Source: Gemmobacter serpentinus (GTDB lineage: Bacteria > Pseudomonadota > Alphaproteobacteria > Rhodobacterales > Rhodobacteraceae). Taken from it: a stretch of DNA of 39,423 nt. The first letter of the stretch is position 1, and each line of letters opens with the position of its first letter. This document shows positions 8,364 through 16,259 of this stretch, one piece after another. The position numbers and the translations under genes are program-made. Under the pieces are notes generated by a model. That model was not told the origin of the DNA and did no database searches. It worked only from the letters and a program-made list of their open reading frames with translations. The DNA lies in the NCBI RefSeq assembly GCF_008973825.1, contig NZ_WCHR01000015.1, forward strand, positions 1-39,423, read 5' to 3'.

Positions 8364-9244
8364 AGCACCGCTCCCTCATGGCCGCCGTCCTTGGTGGCGT
8401 ATCGAAGGACTGCGTCTTGCCCTGGGATGTGTGGGAAGCCCCGGAAGTTCGCGACATTGGTGAACTTGGTGCCGCAGGTCGCGATCCGCTTGTCGCAGCC
8501 CGCGCGGATGATAAACCCATCCGTCGCCATGATTGGTCGCACCGGCGCTTCCAGAAGGGTCAGGATCGCCACGCCATCGACGAGGTCGTGCGACAGCACC
8601 TCGACCCGCCGCCCGGCATTCGCGCCGGTCGACCATTCCACCAGACCGAAGGCGAACCAGCCCGCCGTGAAACTGGTGAGGCCGGAGGCGGTGAAGGCCC
8701 GGTCGCGCAGCACATCGATGATCGCGCCGCTGCCCTTGAAGGCAGGGGCATCGAGGTTCACGCCGCAGCGCGCATCGCCCAGCGCCGCGTCGCAGCTGAC
8801 CTGGAAGGTCCGCCCGACGGTCTGGCCAAGGACATGGGCCAGTGACCGCACTTCGGCCACGAAGGCCAGCCGCCCGCGCCTGATCTGTCCGATGGCCCCG
8901 CGACGCAGCAGCACGCGCTGCGAAGGGGCCGACCAGTTCACCCGCCAGACCTCGACCGCTGCATTGTCCCACCGGCCGTCGAGGATGTCGGTCTCGGTGA
9001 TCCGGTCCGACGACAGCACGCCTTGCGAGTCCTGCGCATCGACCGAGAGGTCTGAGCCCGACCGGACCTCGGATGCCGTCAGCCCGCTTTCCGGCTCGAA
9101 CTCGGTTCCGTCGAACGCCAGCGTCCGGTCATGGTCGGTGAAGCCGAAGGTCACGCCATCGGCACGGGTGATGCGCCAGCACCAGGCGAGCGTCGTGGTG
9201 CCGTCGTCGAGATGGGCCTGCAGCGCGGGGTTCAGAGACTTCAT
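8360..9244 (-). CDS. tail hub protein, DUF2163 (RcGTA g13-like, lambda gpL-like cysteines)
   Basis: Protein of 294 residues matching DUF2163 with the BR0599-type C-terminal domain. N-terminal TRADGVTFGFTDHDR and the C-terminal block CDKRIATCGTKFTNVANF are characteristic. Four conserved cysteines (151, 160, 250, 257) are spaced in two pairs as in lambda gpL, which binds an iron-sulfur cluster, so the same is likely here (inference). It should form the hub joining the distal tail to the megatron. ATG at 9244 overlaps the stop of the DUF2460 gene (ATGA). A longer in-frame extension upstream reads out of frame through DUF2460 and the tape measure gene and is rejected. Confidence 0.88.
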   Translation of the reverse strand: MKSLNPALQAHLDDGTTTLAWCWRITRADGVTFGFTDHDRTLAFDGTEFEPESGLTASEVRSGSDLSVDAQDSQGVLSSDRITETDILDGRWDNAAVEVWRVNWSAPSQRVLLRRGAIGQIRRGRLAFVAEVRSLAHVLGQTVGRTFQVSCDAALGDARCGVNLDAPAFKGSGAIIDVLRDRAFTASGLTSFTAGWFAFGLVEWSTGANAGRRVEVLSHDLVDGVAILTLLEAPVRPIMATDGFIIRAGCDKRIATCGTKFTNVANFRGFPHIPGQDAVLRYATKDGGHEGAVL

Positions 9245-9867
9245 GTTCGGATTTCCAGAAGCGGGATCGAGGTGATCGACCCGAGGCGCTCGATGTCGAG
9301 GGTGACGTCGAGGGCATCGGTGTCGAAGCGGACGGGGACGTCGAATTCGAAGCCTGCGGTGATCGCGACGCCCACGGCCGGGGCGGTGGTGAAGGTAATG
9401 AGGCCGGTTGAGGTGGAAACCGACCAGCCGGAGGCTTGGGGCGTGCCGTTCAGGGCGATTGTCACCGTCCCGGCGACGGGCTTGGTGATAGCGCGCGACC
9501 AGGACTGCGCGCCGGAGATGTAGCGTTTGGTCAGCTGGAACAGGGTGGCCGACCCGTTGCCGATTCCGATCGGTTGATCGGTCGGGCCGGGCGTCTGCGA
9601 TGGCAAACCGGACTTGAAATCGGCCCAGTCCTTGAAGCGGAAGCCGTGCAGGCGGCCGTTGCGGGCCTCGAAGAAGGCGACGACCGCCGCCAGATCGTCG
9701 GCGCGGCGGATGCCGTAGGCGACGTCGTAGCGGCGGCGGCTGTTGGCCCAGCTGGCGTTGCGCTCCTCGGCGCCAGAGGCGAGCTCGACGATCTGCGTGC
9801 GCCGCTCGGGACCACCGCGTGCCCCGCGGCTGATGTTGTCCGGAAACCGGACCTCGTGAAACGCCAT
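9241..9867 (-). CDS. distal tail protein, DUF2460 (RcGTA g12-like)
   Basis: Protein of 208 residues with the DUF2460 signature: FHEVRFPDNISRG at the start, RRYDVAYGIRRADDL, and FRFKDWADFKS in the middle. It should be the distal tail ring between tail tube and hub. ATG at 9867 shares one base with the tape measure stop (TGATG), and its own stop overlaps the DUF2163 start, so the tail-tip genes look translationally coupled. Codon use agrees with neighbours. Same position and order as RcGTA g12. Confidence 0.88.
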   Translation of the reverse strand: MAFHEVRFPDNISRGARGGPERRTQIVELASGAEERNASWANSRRRYDVAYGIRRADDLAAVVAFFEARNGRLHGFRFKDWADFKSGLPSQTPGPTDQPIGIGNGSATLFQLTKRYISGAQSWSRAITKPVAGTVTIALNGTPQASGWSVSTSTGLITFTTAPAVGVAITAGFEFDVPVRFDTDALDVTLDIERLGSITSIPLLEIRT

Positions 9868-12329
9868 CACATGCCCCTCCTGCCCAGCGACACGGCGCGG
9901 GCGATGTCGCTGGCGACCTGCGTCCGGGATTGTCGGAAGCTCTCGGCGTCGCGCGCGTTGATCGTGACGTTGACGGTGGAGGCAACCGACTGGCCGTATC
10001 CCGCAGCTTCCCTGCGCGAGAGGACCCGCTCCCCGCGTTGCAGGATCGCTGGCACCTCGTCGGGCCGCAGCCCGGCCCAGCCACCGTTGTGCATGCGCGG
10101 GGCACCCGAAAAGGCCAGCGCCGGGACCATGCGTCCGGGACCAGGGGCACCGACCATCCCGCCCGCATGCAGGATGTTGGCGAAGATCCCGCCCGCGCCG
10201 CCCAGCGCTCCGGAAAGGGCGTTTGCGATGGGACCGAGGATGAAGCGGCGGGCGGCGAGCTTGGCCAGGTCGGCGATCATCGACGTGACCAGATCGCGGA
10301 AGTCGAGTTTGCCGGTCTTCACGAAGTCGCCGATGGCATTCTCGGCGCTCTGGAAGGCCCCGACCAGCGCGCTGCCGATGTCCCCGCCGATGTCGCGTGC
10401 CTTCGCGGCGTAGTCGGCGAGGGCGGCGGTGACGGCCTGCCAGCCGGTGAGGGCCGTGTCCGCGCCTTGGGCTGCAGCAGCCCCCGCGTCGCGTGCAGCG
10501 CCGCCCGCGCCATCGGCGGCGGTGGCGGTCTCGTTCAGCCCGGCCGTGAGGGCACCGACCGCGCCAGCCGCATCCGCCAGTGCGGTCTCGGCCTCGGTCC
10601 CTGTGCCGGTGACGGCATCGCGCAAGGCTTGCCAGCTGGCCAGCGGCCGACCCGCGGCATCGGCGAGCATCCCGGCCGCCTCGCGATAGCCGTCGGACCA
10701 AGCGCGGGCGTCGTCGGCCATGGCGCCGAGCCCGAGATCGGGCGGCTCGAGGTAGGTCCGCGACAGCGCTGCCGAGAAGGCATCGGCGGCGGCTGCACCG
10801 GCTGCGGTCGCAGCCCCCTCGAACGGGTTGCCGATGCGCCCCAGTTCCACCGGGTCGAGAATGCCGATCCGCACCCCGCCTTCGCCCGTCGCCCATTCGG
10901 GCAGGAGGGCCAGCGCCGCGTTCAGCGTCTCGATGAAGCTGTTGATGCGGGTGACGACGCCGTTCAGCATCGCCTCGACGCCGGAGATCAGCCCGTTCGC
11001 GGCCTGGAAGGCGAAATCGCCGATGGCCCCGGGCAGGCTGCCCCAGATCGCCACCGCCGCGTCGTAGGCACCCTGGAAGATCGCCGCCGTCCTGTCGCCG
11101 AAGCTGACGACGCCTGCGATGATGCCTTCCAGCGCCGAGAGACTCGCGGCCTTCAGCCCCTCCCATCCGGCCGCCATGCGCGCCAATGCGGCGTCGAGCG
11201 ACAGGCCGATGCGCGACCAGACTTCGCGGGCCAAATCGCCGAGCAGGCGAAACGCCTCGCCCACACCGCCGACCCGGGCCACCAGCTGCGAGAACTGGTA
11301 GACCAGCTCGCCCGCCCCGACGATCAGCGCGCCGATGCCGGTGCGGATCAGAGCGCCGCGCAGGAACACCAGCGCGGTGGCAAGCCCGCGCACGGACAAG
11401 GCTGCGGCCGCCAATCCCGCGACCCAGCGCCCGGCCATGACGGCGGCGAACGTTGCCGCATAGGAGGCAAGACGGCCGAGGTTGCCGATCAGCCCGTCGA
11501 TGGCCGAGCGCAGAATGCCTCCGTCGGACGCGAGCGCCACGAAGGTATTGGCTAGCGCTTCGATGGTCGGGGCGACGGCCACGGCGATGCGGTTCCGGAG
11601 GCCATCGAACACGAGGGATACGGTGCCCAGCGCAATTTGCGTACGGCGCAGGGCTTCCAGCGCATTACTGTCCAGCACCGCCCCGAGATCGGAAGCCTGC
11701 TCCCCGAGACGGGCCATCTCCGCCCCGCCGTTCCGCAGGAGGGGGATCAATCGCGTGGCGTCCGAGGCCATGGCCTCCAGATAGAAGGTCATTTCCTGCT
11801 GGCTGAGACCGGCCCGCTCCAGCGTGTCGACGTAAAGTTGCAGTGCCTCCGGTCCCGACAGCCGCGCGAACTGGTCGGCGGTGACACCGACCCTCGGGGC
11901 CACGTTCTCGAAGAAATCCGCCATCGGCCCGCCGCCGGTTTGGAGGAAGTCGCCCACCCGGGCGTTCACGTCCTTCAGGATGTCGGCCAGCTTCTCCTGC
12001 TCGATCCCGACCGTCCGCGCCCCGGCCGACCAGCGCTGCAGCGCTTCGGGCGTCGCATTGGCGACCTGCGCGAACTGCCGGATTTGCGCCGCGCTCTCGG
12101 CCGTGGATCGCACGATCAGACCGAGCGAGGCTGTGGCGGCAGCGGCAGCAGCCCCAAGGGCGAGGCCTGCGCGACGCGCGAAAGCGGCCAGCCGCGTGTT
12201 CGCGAGTTCCATCTCGCGCGACAGGCGGCCAAAGCCGCGCGCCCCGGCCTCGCCCACCCCTTCCAGTTCGGCGCGCACGCGGCGTCCGCCCTCCGCCACG
12301 AGGCGGACGGAGACCTTCTTCTCAGCCAT
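9867..12329 (-). CDS. tail tape measure protein
   Basis: Protein of 820 residues that sets tail length and fills the tube lumen. It is Ala-rich and mostly helical, with several long hydrophobic segments (about 265-345 and 370-440). Near the C-terminus, FRDLVTSMIADLAKLAARR (about 685-705) and the following Gly-rich sequence match the lambda tape measure C-terminal domain. Its start at 12329 lies 8 bases inside the frameshifted end of the tail assembly chaperone gene. At 820 residues it predicts a tail somewhat over 100 nm if the usual ~1.5 Å per residue holds (inference). Position before DUF2460 equals RcGTA g11. Confidence 0.9.
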   Translation of the reverse strand: MAEKKVSVRLVAEGGRRVRAELEGVGEAGARGFGRLSREMELANTRLAAFARRAGLALGAAAAAATASLGLIVRSTAESAAQIRQFAQVANATPEALQRWSAGARTVGIEQEKLADILKDVNARVGDFLQTGGGPMADFFENVAPRVGVTADQFARLSGPEALQLYVDTLERAGLSQQEMTFYLEAMASDATRLIPLLRNGGAEMARLGEQASDLGAVLDSNALEALRRTQIALGTVSLVFDGLRNRIAVAVAPTIEALANTFVALASDGGILRSAIDGLIGNLGRLASYAATFAAVMAGRWVAGLAAAALSVRGLATALVFLRGALIRTGIGALIVGAGELVYQFSQLVARVGGVGEAFRLLGDLAREVWSRIGLSLDAALARMAAGWEGLKAASLSALEGIIAGVVSFGDRTAAIFQGAYDAAVAIWGSLPGAIGDFAFQAANGLISGVEAMLNGVVTRINSFIETLNAALALLPEWATGEGGVRIGILDPVELGRIGNPFEGAATAAGAAAADAFSAALSRTYLEPPDLGLGAMADDARAWSDGYREAAGMLADAAGRPLASWQALRDAVTGTGTEAETALADAAGAVGALTAGLNETATAADGAGGAARDAGAAAAQGADTALTGWQAVTAALADYAAKARDIGGDIGSALVGAFQSAENAIGDFVKTGKLDFRDLVTSMIADLAKLAARRFILGPIANALSGALGGAGGIFANILHAGGMVGAPGPGRMVPALAFSGAPRMHNGGWAGLRPDEVPAILQRGERVLSRREAAGYGQSVASTVNVTINARDAESFRQSRTQVASDIARAVSLGRRGM

Positions 12330-13007
12330 TGCGGCGTCCTTCCATCTGCTCGTTTAGCTTGCGCACCATCACCGCCTCGATCTCTGGCAGCAGTTCGGCG
12401 GTGATCAGCCCGTTGACGCCAAGCGCCTGCGCCAGTGAAAGCGCAGCGCCCATGTCCCATCCGATGACGGCACCCGGCGCGATGCGCAGCTGGCCGCCGA
12501 GGCGCTGGGTCAGGTCCCAGACCTGCCAGCCCTCGAGCGTCTGCGGCCGGTTCAGTCTTGCGGGGCAGTCGGGGCAGATGCCCCCAGGGCCCTCGGAGGG
12601 TGTGCAGGCCGCGCAGTAGCCGTCGCCCCCGCCGAAGAACCAGTCGGCGAGGGCGCGGAGGCGTTTTTTTCCTGATCCAGCATCAGGCCGCGGGCGACGT
12701 ATTGCGCTTGGAATGCCTCGAAGACCGGCCAGATTTCGAGCAGGGCGTCGATCCCGGCCGGGCTGACGGGCACGAGGTTGCCCGCCTTGTCGCCGACACC
12801 TTCCCATTCTAGAACTGCGCGGCGCGCGACGGCCTTGGCCATGGCCAGCGCCATGTCTTCCTGGCTGGAGGTTTCCGACAGGCCATCGATGGCGGGATCG
12901 GCGCGGGCGGAGACCATCAGCGCGGTGGTCAGGGGCGCTACAAGGACGCGCAGGCCGGGCAAGAGGTCCAGCCATTCGGGCCGGTTCGACAGATTCAGGC
13001 GGATCAT
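12322..13007 (-). CDS. tail assembly chaperone, -1 frameshift product (gpGT-like)
   Basis: Reading shifts by -1 after codon 115 (AAC at 12665-12663), so the next codon is CGC at 12663. It continues 113 residues to the stop at 12322, giving a 228-residue fusion. The downstream part has no start codon of its own near the junction. It encodes a compact domain with four cysteines (CAAC, CPDC, about 17-33 past the junction) that suggest a metal-binding knuckle, then EGWQVWDLTQRLGG and a helical C-terminus. Codon bias in the -1 frame is good. It overlaps the tape measure start by 8 bases. This mirrors lambda gpG/gpGT, where the T part recruits tail tube protein. Frameshift use is inferred from sequence. 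Confidence 0.75.
12552..13007 (-). CDS. tail assembly chaperone, short form (gpG-like)
   Basis: Protein of 151 residues lying between the tail tube and tape measure genes, the conserved slot for tail assembly chaperones. Residues 1-115 look like a folded helical domain (LSNRPEWLDLLPGLRV, EWEGVGDKAGNLVPVSP, EIWPVFEAFQAQYVARGL). After residue 115 the in-frame tail turns into low-complexity Ser/Ala/Pro sequence, as expected past a frameshift site. The site is an A AAA AAC heptamer read in frame (codons 113-115). ATG at 13007 lies 2 bases after the tail tube stop. By analogy to lambda gpG this short form would coat the tape measure. Confidence 0.75.
   Translation of the reverse strand: MIRLNLSNRPEWLDLLPGLRVLVAPLTTALMVSARADPAIDGLSETSSQEDMALAMAKAVARRAVLEWEGVGDKAGNLVPVSPAGIDALLEIWPVFEAFQAQYVARGLMLDQEKNASAPSPTGSSAGATATARPAHPPRALGASAPTAPQD
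12663..12669 (-). promoter_or_regulatory. programmed -1 ribosomal frameshift slippery heptamer
   Basis: The minus strand reads GG followed by seven A and C. In the frame that begins at 13007 this gives GAA AAA AAC, which is the canonical slippery heptamer A AAA AAC. The sequence just after it is very GC-rich and could form a stimulatory stem, which I have not folded. The two frames joined by a -1 slip are both good coding sequence on their respective sides. Confidence 0.75.
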
Positions 13008-13009
13008 GA

Positions 13010-13948
13010 TCAGTATCCCGTGACGGTGTTGACGAGGACGGCGGTGCACATGCGGGCGGGGCTGGTGGCCTTGGCGGCCTGCCAGTCGAAGGTTGCCTGG
13101 ATACCCTGGGGCCCGGGGATCTCGATCCGCGGGACCGGCAGGTAGACGGCATGGGCGGTGAAGGTGAAACTGGCACTGGCCCCGAGGCTGTAGGCGAACT
13201 CGAGCTCGCAAGGCGTGCCGTCGATGGCTTGCGTCACCAGCGCAGAGTCCGCGAACCGCACCTCGATCCGACCGGTCAGCGCGGCCATGCCGGGATCGGC
13301 GCCCTCGATCTTGCCGTCGTTGCGGATGGTCTCGATCCGATCGAGGCCGTTGGCATAGGTGATCTCGGCCGAGACGACATTGCCCAGCGCTGTGCCATTG
13401 CGCTTCACCACCCCGTTGAAGTGGCCGAAGCGCTGCAGACCCAGCGCGGTCGGGGTGCCTGCGGCAGTGGTTGCCGCAATCGCCTCGCCTTGGGCGATCA
13501 GCCGTGCAGTCGCCGTCAGCAGGCCGGATCGGTTCATCTGCCAGCTGAGCTGGTCCATCACGCAGCCCGCATACATCGCGAACCGCGGCACCTCGGGCAT
13601 CGCCACTTCGATGGCCATCGAGGGCAGGGTCCAATTCCCCGACTGGAAGGTGTGGGTCTTGGGCGTGGTCCCTGTCGTGGTCGGTGCCCCGAAGGCGGCC
13701 TTCAGCCAGAAGCCGAATGCCTCCACATCAATCGGCACCAACACTTCGCCATCGGCGGTGACGGCGTCCTTGATGGGGGCCAAGGGATCGCGGCCGTAGC
13801 CCAGCAGCTCGGAATTCAGCAGGGGCTGTTCTGCGCCCAGCGTGGTGCGGGCGAAGGGCATCAGCCGATAGCCGCTGGCGGGCGGGGTGCCGTAGACGGT
13901 TTCGAACGCAAGCGCCATCTGCGCCCGCGCGCCGTGTGCGCGTGCCAT
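13010..13948 (-). CDS. major tail tube protein
   Basis: Protein of 312 residues, beta-rich with many Gly/Thr/Val stretches, placed between the tail terminator and the tail assembly chaperone, where siphophage tail tube genes lie. FETVYGTPPASGYRLMPF near the start and FGFWLKAAFG (about 77-86) fit the phage tail tube family seen in alphaproteobacterial prophages. The C-terminal part (about 225-312) has an immunoglobulin-like feel (ASFTFTAHAVYLPVP). Its stop is 2 bases before the chaperone start. It should polymerise into the inner tube of a long non-contractile tail; no sheath gene is present. Confidence 0.82.
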   Translation of the reverse strand: MARAHGARAQMALAFETVYGTPPASGYRLMPFARTTLGAEQPLLNSELLGYGRDPLAPIKDAVTADGEVLVPIDVEAFGFWLKAAFGAPTTTGTTPKTHTFQSGNWTLPSMAIEVAMPEVPRFAMYAGCVMDQLSWQMNRSGLLTATARLIAQGEAIAATTAAGTPTALGLQRFGHFNGVVKRNGTALGNVVSAEITYANGLDRIETIRNDGKIEGADPGMAALTGRIEVRFADSALVTQAIDGTPCELEFAYSLGASASFTFTAHAVYLPVPRIEIPGPQGIQATFDWQAAKATSPARMCTAVLVNTVTGY

Positions 13949-13972
13949 GGGGGTCTCCTTGGATGTGGGGTG

Positions 13973-14395
13973 TCAGGCCAGAGGGCCGGTCGTCGAGTAA
14001 TGCAGGATGACGGTGATCACCGCCGCCTTCAGGGTCGCCGTGCCCTCGATGGGCAGATCGACCGAGGCCGGGGCCTCTGGTTCGACCCAGTCACAGAGGC
14101 CGCCGAGCGTCCGGTCAGCTTCCAGCTCCGTGCCGATGGCGGTGATCAGGTCATCGAAAGCACCGGCCCGGCCGGTGCCCGCCTGGACGACGACCTCCAG
14201 CTCGGCCCGGTGCTGGTAGTGATAGCGCAGGGGCGATAGCGTCACTTCCGGCTCGCCCGGCTGGCCGTCGCGCAGGATGATCAGCCCGGCCGCCGGGATC
14301 CGTTCGGGCAGGACCTCGTCACGCAGGGTGAGGGCGGCAAGCGGCTGCAGCCGCGCGAGCAGCGCGGTAAGGACGGTTTCGCGGGTGGTGGGCAT
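13973..14395 (-). CDS. tail terminator protein
   Basis: Protein of 140 residues that should cap the head-proximal end of the tail. RETVLTALLARLQPLAA at the N-terminus, LIILRDGQPGEPEVTLSP and HRAELEVVVQAGTG in the middle fit the tail-terminator group that is often mislabelled acyl-CoA transferase in alphaproteobacterial prophages. It lies just upstream of the tail tube gene, as usual. On the other side it has been separated from the head-tail genes by the FRG-domain gene, whose stop is 12 bases before this start. Family assignment from pattern and position. Confidence 0.75.
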   Translation of the reverse strand: MPTTRETVLTALLARLQPLAALTLRDEVLPERIPAAGLIILRDGQPGEPEVTLSPLRYHYQHRAELEVVVQAGTGRAGAFDDLITAIGTELEADRTLGGLCDWVEPEAPASVDLPIEGTATLKAAVITVILHYSTTGPLA

Positions 14396-14407
14396 ACGCG
14401 ATCTAAA

Positions 14408-15256
14408 TCAAGCGCCAACGTGATGGATGGCGCCGACGGTGAAATCTGAATGGGGAACAGATAACAGCATCCCGTAACCCGTATCAAAGTAAGGAGGAGG
14501 AAAGAGAGAGCGGACGCCTACCATGCTCCCTGAGCCAAGCCACTTGAACGCGTCAGAGAGGTTGAATCGGATCACGCCAATAATCGCTTCTGAATAATCC
14601 ATTATTCGGCCGCCCTGCTCGCCCTTTGCCCGAAAGAGCATTCCATGCTGAGAATGAGGCCGCAAGAAAATGGACGGGACCGTAACTCTCAGGTCGATAA
14701 GTTCGGTTTTGCGGCTCAACAGCATTCCGCGGCGAGGTTTTCCGCGTCTATCATCGTTGGCGGACAGCAGGATTATGTAGCAATAAGAATCTTCCGTGAC
14801 TTTTCGTTGGTCGAAATGGAGAAATTCTTTGTGTTTCCCGACCGAGAAAGCTTGATGGGATGCGAACCAGAGCGCGACCCAAACATTGTCCACCACATCG
14901 ATCCACGTTGTGTGAATTCCGTAATGCTGAAGCAGCGGCTCATGGGCGTAGTCCGGAAATCCTTCGAAAATTCGGCAGTTGGCTCGAAACAATTCCAGCG
15001 TGGAGTTAAGTGCTGCATGTCTGTTTGTTTGGGCGGCGTCACTCTTAATTCCGCGGTAAAGCGTTGGTGACAGACCATCATATAGCTTCGATTGGCCTCG
15101 CAAGAACACTCGCTCAAATGGTTGCGCTTTGAACTTTGCGTATCCAACGGCTTGAGTGAGCGCATGTGGACTCTCTACGTGCAACACATTCTTGCCTGAC
15201 GCTTGATCAACCAAATAGCTTGCATCGCGAATAGTCACCTTCTCGAAAACGCTCAT
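14408..15256 (-). CDS. FRG-domain protein (moron inside the tail operon)
   Basis: Protein of 282 residues with the FRG domain signature: FLRGQS and the LSPTLYRG that follows (about 51-69, numbering from the ATG at 15256), then LLQHYGIHTTWIDVVDNVW (about 108-126) and VALWFASH. FRG domains take their name from the Phe-Arg-Gly motif and are common in uncharacterised, often defence-linked proteins of mobile elements. Base composition is clearly more AT-rich than the structural genes on both sides and codon use is less biased, so it looks like a later insertion. GTG at 15268 is an alternative start. It interrupts the otherwise tight head-tail gene run and is not expected to be structural. Anti-phage or superinfection exclusion is a guess. 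Confidence 0.82.
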   Translation of the reverse strand: MSVFEKVTIRDASYLVDQASGKNVLHVESPHALTQAVGYAKFKAQPFERVFLRGQSKLYDGLSPTLYRGIKSDAAQTNRHAALNSTLELFRANCRIFEGFPDYAHEPLLQHYGIHTTWIDVVDNVWVALWFASHQAFSVGKHKEFLHFDQRKVTEDSYCYIILLSANDDRRGKPRRGMLLSRKTELIDLRVTVPSIFLRPHSQHGMLFRAKGEQGGRIMDYSEAIIGVIRFNLSDAFKWLGSGSMVGVRSLFPPPYFDTGYGMLLSVPHSDFTVGAIHHVGA

Positions 15257-15318
15257 TGCGAACCCCACTATCGGTCAGATTTGTAAGGGCTAATCCATCT
15301 CGAAGCTCGCGTCGAGAG

Positions 15319-15936
15319 TCAGACCCACCCCGCCACGATCCTTCCCGGCACGCCGTCGATGGCCTGTTCTGCATCCCGCGCCAGATCGAGCCGCTTGCGA
15401 AGCTTGACCTGCGGCACGAGGAGAAAGATTGGCACGGTGGTCAGTCCTCGGCCCGTCTTCGCGCGGGATGCCACCGCCCGGCCCTTGCTGTTCAACCGCC
15501 CCTCGGCCACCAGCAGGCTTGGGCCCCGGCGGCGGTAGATGAACCGCAAACGGAGGCCGGTTCGGCGTTCCCATTCGCCGGGGGTGATGCGGCCGCCGCG
15601 GGTGGATTTGCCTGCGGCGGGGGTTGGGATGGCCAGCCAGAACCCGTTGCGCGACCGGATCAGCGGCCCGGTGTCATGCGCGCCGACGATCACCGGGGCG
15701 TTGGACCAGACCATCGCCGCGGCGTTCAGGCTTTCGCCGCCCTTGGGATAGGTCGCGAGCCGGATGGAGTTGCCGAGCCGGGCGCCGAGCCCCGCGCCGG
15801 TGATCTGGCCGCGCCAGGCGGATTTCAGGCCCGCCCCCGTCTCGCGCATGGCGGTGGTAACGGCCTTTTCACCCGCGGCGATTTCGGCCTCCATCAGGGC
15901 GACGAGGTCAGGATCGATGGTGAGCTTAAGTTTCAT
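15319..15936 (-). CDS. phage neck/head-tail protein, DUF6441 family
   Basis: Protein of 205 residues beginning LKLTIDPDLVALMEAEI, followed by GAGLKSAWRGQI and GLGARLGNSIR, a pattern I associate with DUF6441 proteins of Rhodobacterales prophages. It lies between the head-tail joining protein and (before the FRG insertion) the tail terminator, the position of a tail completion or neck protein. The basic middle part (about 110-170, several Arg runs) may contact DNA or other neck proteins. ATG at 15936 overlaps the previous stop (ATGA). Precise function unknown. Confidence 0.7.
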   Translation of the reverse strand: MKLKLTIDPDLVALMEAEIAAGEKAVTTAMRETGAGLKSAWRGQITGAGLGARLGNSIRLATYPKGGESLNAAAMVWSNAPVIVGAHDTGPLIRSRNGFWLAIPTPAAGKSTRGGRITPGEWERRTGLRLRFIYRRRGPSLLVAEGRLNSKGRAVASRAKTGRGLTTVPIFLLVPQVKLRKRLDLARDAEQAIDGVPGRIVAGWV

Positions 15937-16247
15937 TCTGGCCTCAAATCGAGCGTCCAGATCAACCGTTCCCGGTCGCGCAGCGGTTCTCCCTGGATGA
16001 CATGGCTGTCGGCATCGATGACGATCACGTCGCCGGGGCGCGGGGCGGGGAGGTCGGCCACGCGCACATCCACCGCGGTCGTGTCGCTGACAAAGCGCCC
16101 AGCGCCGAAGTCGGTGATGCGGTCAGGCGCGCGGCGGATGATGCGGATCGGGCGTTCCTCGGATGTGGTGGCCGAGATCCAGAGGGCCGGGGCCGCCATG
16201 GCAGTATGCATGAAGATGCGGTCCATGGCGGCTTTGAGGACGGACAT
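15933..16247 (-). CDS. head-tail joining protein (lambda FII-like)
   Basis: Protein of 104 residues between the major capsid gene and DUF6441. It starts SVLKAAMDRIFMH and ends with VIDADSHVIQGEPLRDRERLIWTLDLRPE-type sequence; its size, small beta-barrel-like composition and location match the phage attachment protein family (lambda gpFII), which forms the ring where the tail docks onto the filled head. Its stop overlaps the next start by four bases. It begins 12 bases after the capsid stop. Confidence 0.72.
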   Translation of the reverse strand: MSVLKAAMDRIFMHTAMAAPALWISATTSEERPIRIIRRAPDRITDFGAGRFVSDTTAVDVRVADLPAPRPGDVIVIDADSHVIQGEPLRDRERLIWTLDLRPE

Positions 16248-16259
16248 GCGCGATACCCG

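Noticed and set aside
6903-9275. 790-codon plus-strand frame antisense to megatron, NlpC/P60 and DUF2163 genes
   Set aside because: Crosses three well-supported minus-strand genes; composition is typical of a high-GC shadow.
8360-10168. Long minus-strand frame extending DUF2163 upstream
   Set aside because: The extension is a shadow of DUF2460 and tape measure; the ATG at 9244 overlaps the DUF2460 stop and matches the family start.
9241-11166. Very long minus-strand frame spanning tape measure and DUF2460
   Set aside because: Only its last 209 codons are the real DUF2460 gene; the rest is Arg/Gly-rich shadow of the tape measure gene.
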